Assembly: GCA_964405455.1 (NCBI GenBank)
Contig: CAYOOA010000088.1
Location: forward strand, 1 to 8,667
Source of the DNA: CALESS01 sp964405455
Lineage (GTDB): Bacteria; Chloroflexota; Anaerolineae; Anaerolineales; Anaerolineaceae
Direction of reading: 5' to 3'
DNA length: 8,667 nt
Numbering within the stretch: position 1 is the stretch's first letter; every line of letters starts with the position of its first letter. A program made the translations under genes and the position numbers. The notes beneath the pieces were generated by a model. The model saw nothing but the letters and a program-made list of their open reading frames with translations, was not told the origin of the DNA and made no database searches. Positions 6,239 through 8,667 of the stretch are shown one piece after another.

Positions 6239-8194
6239 ACCCAGCGCGAACTGACCATCCACCTCAATAACGGCAACTGGTACCTGCGTCCCATCGAGGA
6301 TGCCAACATCCTTGGCCCGGTGGATTACGGCTGGCAGCGCTACAACCTTTACCCGGATTCCTTCACCTTCGGCGAGGGCCTGCTGGCGGGCTCCTCCATC
6401 CCCGGCTCGCGCCGGCTGGTTTTCACCGGCTGGTCGCCGCAGTGGGAGGGCTTCTACGTCTCCAGCATGGGCGGGGCGGCTTATACCTTCCACCACGTGG
6501 GCGTGCATTACGTGGCCCTGCGCGGACGGGCACCCCAGCCCAGCGTACTGCTGCTCAACCACAAGGGCGGCGAAATCCAGGTCCGCCTGGAGCCGATCAA
6601 CCACGAAACCCTGTGGACGGGGTACGCCAACCCGAAGGGGGAGCGGCTGATCGGTTTCTACGCCCTGCAGCAAGCCCTGTATGACCGCTACGCGGCGGAA
6701 TACCCGGCCGGCAAGGTGCGCATTTTCTGCGTCGGGCCGGCCTCCGCCCTGACGGACAGTGGCGCCATCGGCTCCAGCCCGCTGCGCAAGGGGGAATTCA
6801 GCCCGGTGATTGACTGGGCCGGGCGGGGCGGGATGGGCAGCCGGCTGCTGCAGGAGCACAACGTGGTGGGCTGCGTCTTCGGCGGCGAGTGGGAGGATCC
6901 CGACCTGCGCGATTCGACCGAAATTGACGCCTACTTCATGGAGCATTTCGGCCAGAAAACCATCCAGACCGATATCGCCATGACCGAAAAATACCGCTAC
7001 GTGCCGGAGTTTGAAACCGGCGGCACTTTTGGGGTCAACATGCGCGAGCTCGACGAGCGCATCATGAGCTTCAACTACACCAGCCTGTACGCCAGCGATG
7101 ATGAGCGCCTGGCGCAGCACCGCCATTTCATCCTCGAACATTACCTGGCCCAGTTCAACGAGGAAACCATCAAGACCAAGTCCTTCCAGCACTGCGGGGA
7201 GCCGTGCGTGGTGGTCTGCAAGAAGCTGAAGGACCAGTACAAGAAGGATTTTGAACCCTACCAGGCCCTGGGACCGCTGGTGGGCGTGTTTGATCAGCGC
7301 GCCGCCGAGCCGCTGAATGATCACGCCGATGCGTTGGGGTTTGATTCCATCCAGCTGGGCGGCACCCTGGCCTGGATCATGGAACTGGTCGCCGATGGGC
7401 TGATCCAGCCGGAGGAGTACGGATTTCCGCCGGCCAGTGAGTTAAAGTTCAAGTTCACTGCCGACCCGCAGGGCTTTGATATCGTCAACGACAGCGCCCT
7501 GAATGCCCGCTACGCTGCGGCGTTGATGGATGCGATCCTGTTTGACCCGAAGGCGGCCCTGTTTCGCCAGTCCATCCGCCCGGCGGCAGCGGCGCTGGAC
7601 CGCAAGCACAACATCCGCAGCGCGGACCGGGCGGTCTACCTGGCCCACGGCGAGGCGGGCTGCATGGTGCCCAACCAGTACTGGACCCCCGGCATGTTCA
7701 GCCCGATGGCGGTGATGGGCAAATATTACGTCTATTACGGGGCGGAATTCACCCCGCCGGAGAAGCTGGGCCGCAAGAACGTGGAGCGCATGGTGTACGA
7801 ACTGTTTAACGATAACTCCGGGGTGTGCCGCTTCCACCGCAAGTGGGCCGAGGTGATCGTGGATGAAATCCTGGTGGCGCATTACGACCTGAAAGTGGAT
7901 TACAAGGATCACCAGTTCCAAATTGCGCGCGCCATCCACGAGCGCGAGGGGTACAAGTCCATGCCGTGGGAGAGCGAGCGGGTGTATGACCTGATTTTGG
8001 GCTTTTTGGAGCAGTGGGAGCGGCGCGGGCTGGCCGACCCGGAACTGCAGTCCTGGCTGGAACGCTTCCGGGCGGATAAAAACGATGCCGCCCTGGCCTT
8101 CTGGAACGAAATCCAGGCGGGCATCCAGGCGGCTTTTGCGGCGGGTTCCGCGGCCATCCCGGACCAGTTAAGCAAGGCCCAGCAGAAACAATAA
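6239..8194 (+). CDS. Aldehyde:ferredoxin oxidoreductase family tungsto/molybdo-enzyme, start lost in gap
   Basis: 651 residues are visible before the TAA. The family uses a tungsto- or molybdo-bispterin and a [4Fe-4S] cluster to oxidise aldehydes with ferredoxin, in the cytoplasm of anaerobes. Numbering from the first visible residue: RELTIHLNNGNWYL (3-16) matches the usual family beginning, so probably only a few residues are missing. Further matches are SSMGGAAYTFHHVGVHYVALRG (75-96, written here as one segment from the sheet to the loop), GRGGMGS, the cluster cysteines C319, C323, C327 and C530, Glu339 at the place of the catalytic Glu, and the two pterin motifs DALGFDS (364-370) and DNSGVC (525-530). 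The first three cysteines are spaced CX3CX3C; Pyrococcus AOR has CX2CX3C. The usual MGSKNLKAI stretch is replaced by MGSRLLQEHNVVGCVF. The substrate-pocket region carries PNQYWTPGMF, unlike classical AOR. It is therefore a divergent subfamily with unknown substrate. It is divergent from fmdB; no maturation gene is nearby. Confidence 0.88.
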   Translation, partial: TQRELTIHLNNGNWYLRPIEDANILGPVDYGWQRYNLYPDSFTFGEGLLAGSSIPGSRRLVFTGWSPQWEGFYVSSMGGAAYTFHHVGVHYVALRGRAPQPSVLLLNHKGGEIQVRLEPINHETLWTGYANPKGERLIGFYALQQALYDRYAAEYPAGKVRIFCVGPASALTDSGAIGSSPLRKGEFSPVIDWAGRGGMGSRLLQEHNVVGCVFGGEWEDPDLRDSTEIDAYFMEHFGQKTIQTDIAMTEKYRYVPEFETGGTFGVNMRELDERIMSFNYTSLYASDDERLAQHRHFILEHYLAQFNEETIKTKSFQHCGEPCVVVCKKLKDQYKKDFEPYQALGPLVGVFDQRAAEPLNDHADALGFDSIQLGGTLAWIMELVADGLIQPEEYGFPPASELKFKFTADPQGFDIVNDSALNARYAAALMDAILFDPKAALFRQSIRPAAAALDRKHNIRSADRAVYLAHGEAGCMVPNQYWTPGMFSPMAVMGKYYVYYGAEFTPPEKLGRKNVERMVYELFNDNSGVCRFHRKWAEVIVDEILVAHYDLKVDYKDHQFQIARAIHEREGYKSMPWESERVYDLILGFLEQWERRGLADPELQSWLERFRADKNDAALAFWNEIQAGIQAAFAAGSAAIPDQLSKAQQKQ

Positions 8195-8208
8195 AAACCC
8201 ATTTCACT

Positions 8209-8232
8209 ACGGAGGGACGGAGGCTGCGGAGA
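8209..8232 (+). repeat. Three phased 8-bp units (ACGGAGG type)
   Basis: ACGGAGGG, ACGGAGGC and TGCGGAGA follow each other with period 8, starting 15 bases after the oxidoreductase stop. They resemble the 9-bp units at 3644-3674 and are probably degenerate copies of the same class of intergenic element. Confidence 0.55.
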
Positions 8233-8235
8233 AAC

Positions 8236-8274
8236 CCGAATTATTTCGGTAGGGGTAAGGCTCGTCCTTACCCC
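8236..8274. repeat. Two adjacent perfect hairpins
   Basis: CCGAA/TTCGG (8236-8249, loop TTAT) is followed by a 9-bp perfect stem GGGGTAAGG/CCTTACCCC (8252-8260 and 8266-8274) with loop CTCGT. Neither has a T-tract, so they look like a REP-type palindrome, though they may also stabilise the 3' end of the oxidoreductase mRNA. Confidence 0.6.
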
Positions 8275-8288
8275 GTGCATGATAAATC

Positions 8289-8320
8289 ATCTGCGTCTAT
8301 CGGCGTTTATCTGCGGATAA
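8289..8320 (+). repeat. Three phased 10-bp units (ATCTGCG type)
   Basis: ATCTGCGTCT, ATCGGCGTTT and ATCTGCGGAT follow each other with period 10, then AA. The reverse complement shares the CCGC..GA and ACGC.GA layout of the 9-bp element at 3644-3674, so the two may be related. Confidence 0.6.
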
Positions 8321-8339
8321 GGTTTTACCCCTTACCCCG

Positions 8340-8356
8340 GCCCTCTTCCGGAGGGC
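8340..8356. repeat. Short palindrome
   Basis: GCCCTC (8340-8345) pairs with GAGGGC (8351-8356) around a 5-nt loop. It sits in a C-rich stretch that resembles common intergenic palindromes. No T-tract follows. Confidence 0.45.
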
Positions 8357-8369
8357 GAGGGTGAAAGAT

Positions 8370-8402
8370 AAAAAAACGGCGGCCTTTCCGGGGCCGCCGT
8401 TT
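8370..8402 (-). terminator. Intrinsic terminator of the SWIM gene
   Basis: A perfect 11-bp stem (8402-8392 with 8384-8374, AAACGGCGGCC and its complement) surrounds a 7-nt loop. On the minus strand it runs into a tract of seven T (8376-8370). It lies 15 bases beyond the SWIM gene stop. On the plus strand only TTT follows, so the signal mainly serves the minus strand. Confidence 0.88.
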
Positions 8403-8417
8403 CAGATCATCCGGGCT

Positions 8418-8663
8418 TTATTTTTCCGCCGGTTGCAAGGCGATATGCTTTTCAAAAAGCATTTCGAGGGCTATGGTGTGGCTGCAGCGGCCGCGGGTGT
8501 GGAAGAAATCGCAATCGCACTGCCATTCCCCGTGGTTGTAGCTCACGGTGTGCGGGTTATTCTCGCCGCTGACCGTGATGGTGAAGCTTTCAAACTGGAA
8601 CCGTTCGGGCTGCTGAGCGTACCGCTTGGCTTTCTCGATCTTGCCAATCATGCCATAGTCCAT
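8418..8663 (-). CDS. Small stand-alone SWIM zinc-finger protein
   Basis: The visible protein has 81 residues. Its core is a SWIM-type zinc finger with the pattern CxCx8CxH: C49, C51, C60 and H62 in WQCDCDFFHTRGRCSHTIALE. SWIM domains bind zinc and mediate DNA or protein contacts; they usually occur inside transposases, SNF2 helicases or kinases, but here the domain stands almost alone. A basic helix (MIGKIEKAKRYAQ, 5-17) precedes a short beta region with SFTITVSG (26-33). The function is unknown. The start is uncertain: I used the ATG at 8663-8661, Met5 is an alternative, and the frame stays open to the edge 4 bases upstream, so the gene may be longer. No ribosome site can be judged. A strong terminator follows, so it is the last gene of its transcription unit. 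Confidence 0.82.
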   Translation of the reverse strand: MDYGMIGKIEKAKRYAQQPERFQFESFTITVSGENNPHTVSYNHGEWQCDCDFFHTRGRCSHTIALEMLFEKHIALQPAEK

Positions 8664-8667
8664 TGCG

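Larger units (their letters stand above)
8195..8417. other. Repeat-rich intergenic spacer
   Basis: The 223 bases between the oxidoreductase gene and the SWIM gene contain no plausible coding region. Instead there are two tandem-unit repeats (8209-8232 and 8289-8320), hairpins at 8236-8249, 8252-8274 and 8340-8356, and the SWIM-gene terminator. It reads as a landing site of several small non-coding elements. Confidence 0.6.

Noticed and set aside
6089..7324. Long minus-strand open frame across the gap and opposite the oxidoreductase gene
   Set aside because: It contains the N run, lies fully antisense to a gene with clear family motifs, and its protein has no recognisable domain; shadow of G+C-rich codon use.
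8209..8320. Possible CRISPR array in the repeat-rich spacer
   Set aside because: Units are 8-10 bp, contiguous, imperfect and without spacers; no cas gene is in the window.

Overview
The window looks like a piece of a high-G+C anaerobic bacterium, most plausibly Chloroflexota (class Anaerolineae). This rests on protein character (the RpoD-like sigma factor, a YceD protein beside it, a tungsten/molybdenum aldehyde oxidoreductase, a small stand-alone SWIM protein) and on short G+C-rich intergenic repeats of a kind I remember from such genomes. It is an inference, not a database result. A run of exactly 100 N (6139-6238) is probably a scaffolding placeholder, so the real distance there is unknown and reading frames that cross it mean nothing.

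Layout. (1) Positions 1-2823, minus strand: an operon reading right to left. A near-consensus promoter (2795-2823) precedes a YceD/DUF177 protein, then an RpoD-family sigma factor with a TTG start and a strong ribosome binding site, then a conserved protein of unknown function that starts 7 nt after the sigma stop and runs off the left edge. (2) 2862-5072, plus strand: an ITP/XTP pyrophosphatase (RdgB/HAM1), a 219-nt spacer with an imperfect inverted repeat, and a nicotinate phosphoribosyltransferase-family protein that ends at a bidirectional terminator. (3) 5182-6135, minus strand: fmdB-type zinc ribbon, CsoR-family repressor, OsmC-like protein, probably one transcription unit. The repressor lacks the copper-binding His of CsoR and keeps both Cys, which points to persulfide sensing (CstR-like). 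(4) 6239-8194, plus strand: an aldehyde:ferredoxin oxidoreductase family protein, divergent from fmdB, with only its extreme N-terminus lost in the gap. (5) 8195-8417: a spacer packed with repeat elements and hairpins. (6) 8418-8663, minus strand: a small SWIM zinc-finger protein with its own terminator.

How it fits together. The left operon combines transcription (sigma) with a ribosome/rRNA-linked protein. The two central plus-strand genes are nucleotide house-cleaning and NAD salvage. The right half suggests sulfur/redox stress handling (regulator plus OsmC thiol protein) next to a low-potential aldehyde oxidoreductase. I see no tRNA, rRNA, CRISPR array, transposase or phage gene. The best leads for something new are the His-less CsoR-family/OsmC/FmdB cassette, the altered iron-sulfur motif of the oxidoreductase, the unknown protein coupled to the sigma factor, and the three-unit phased repeats in the spacers.
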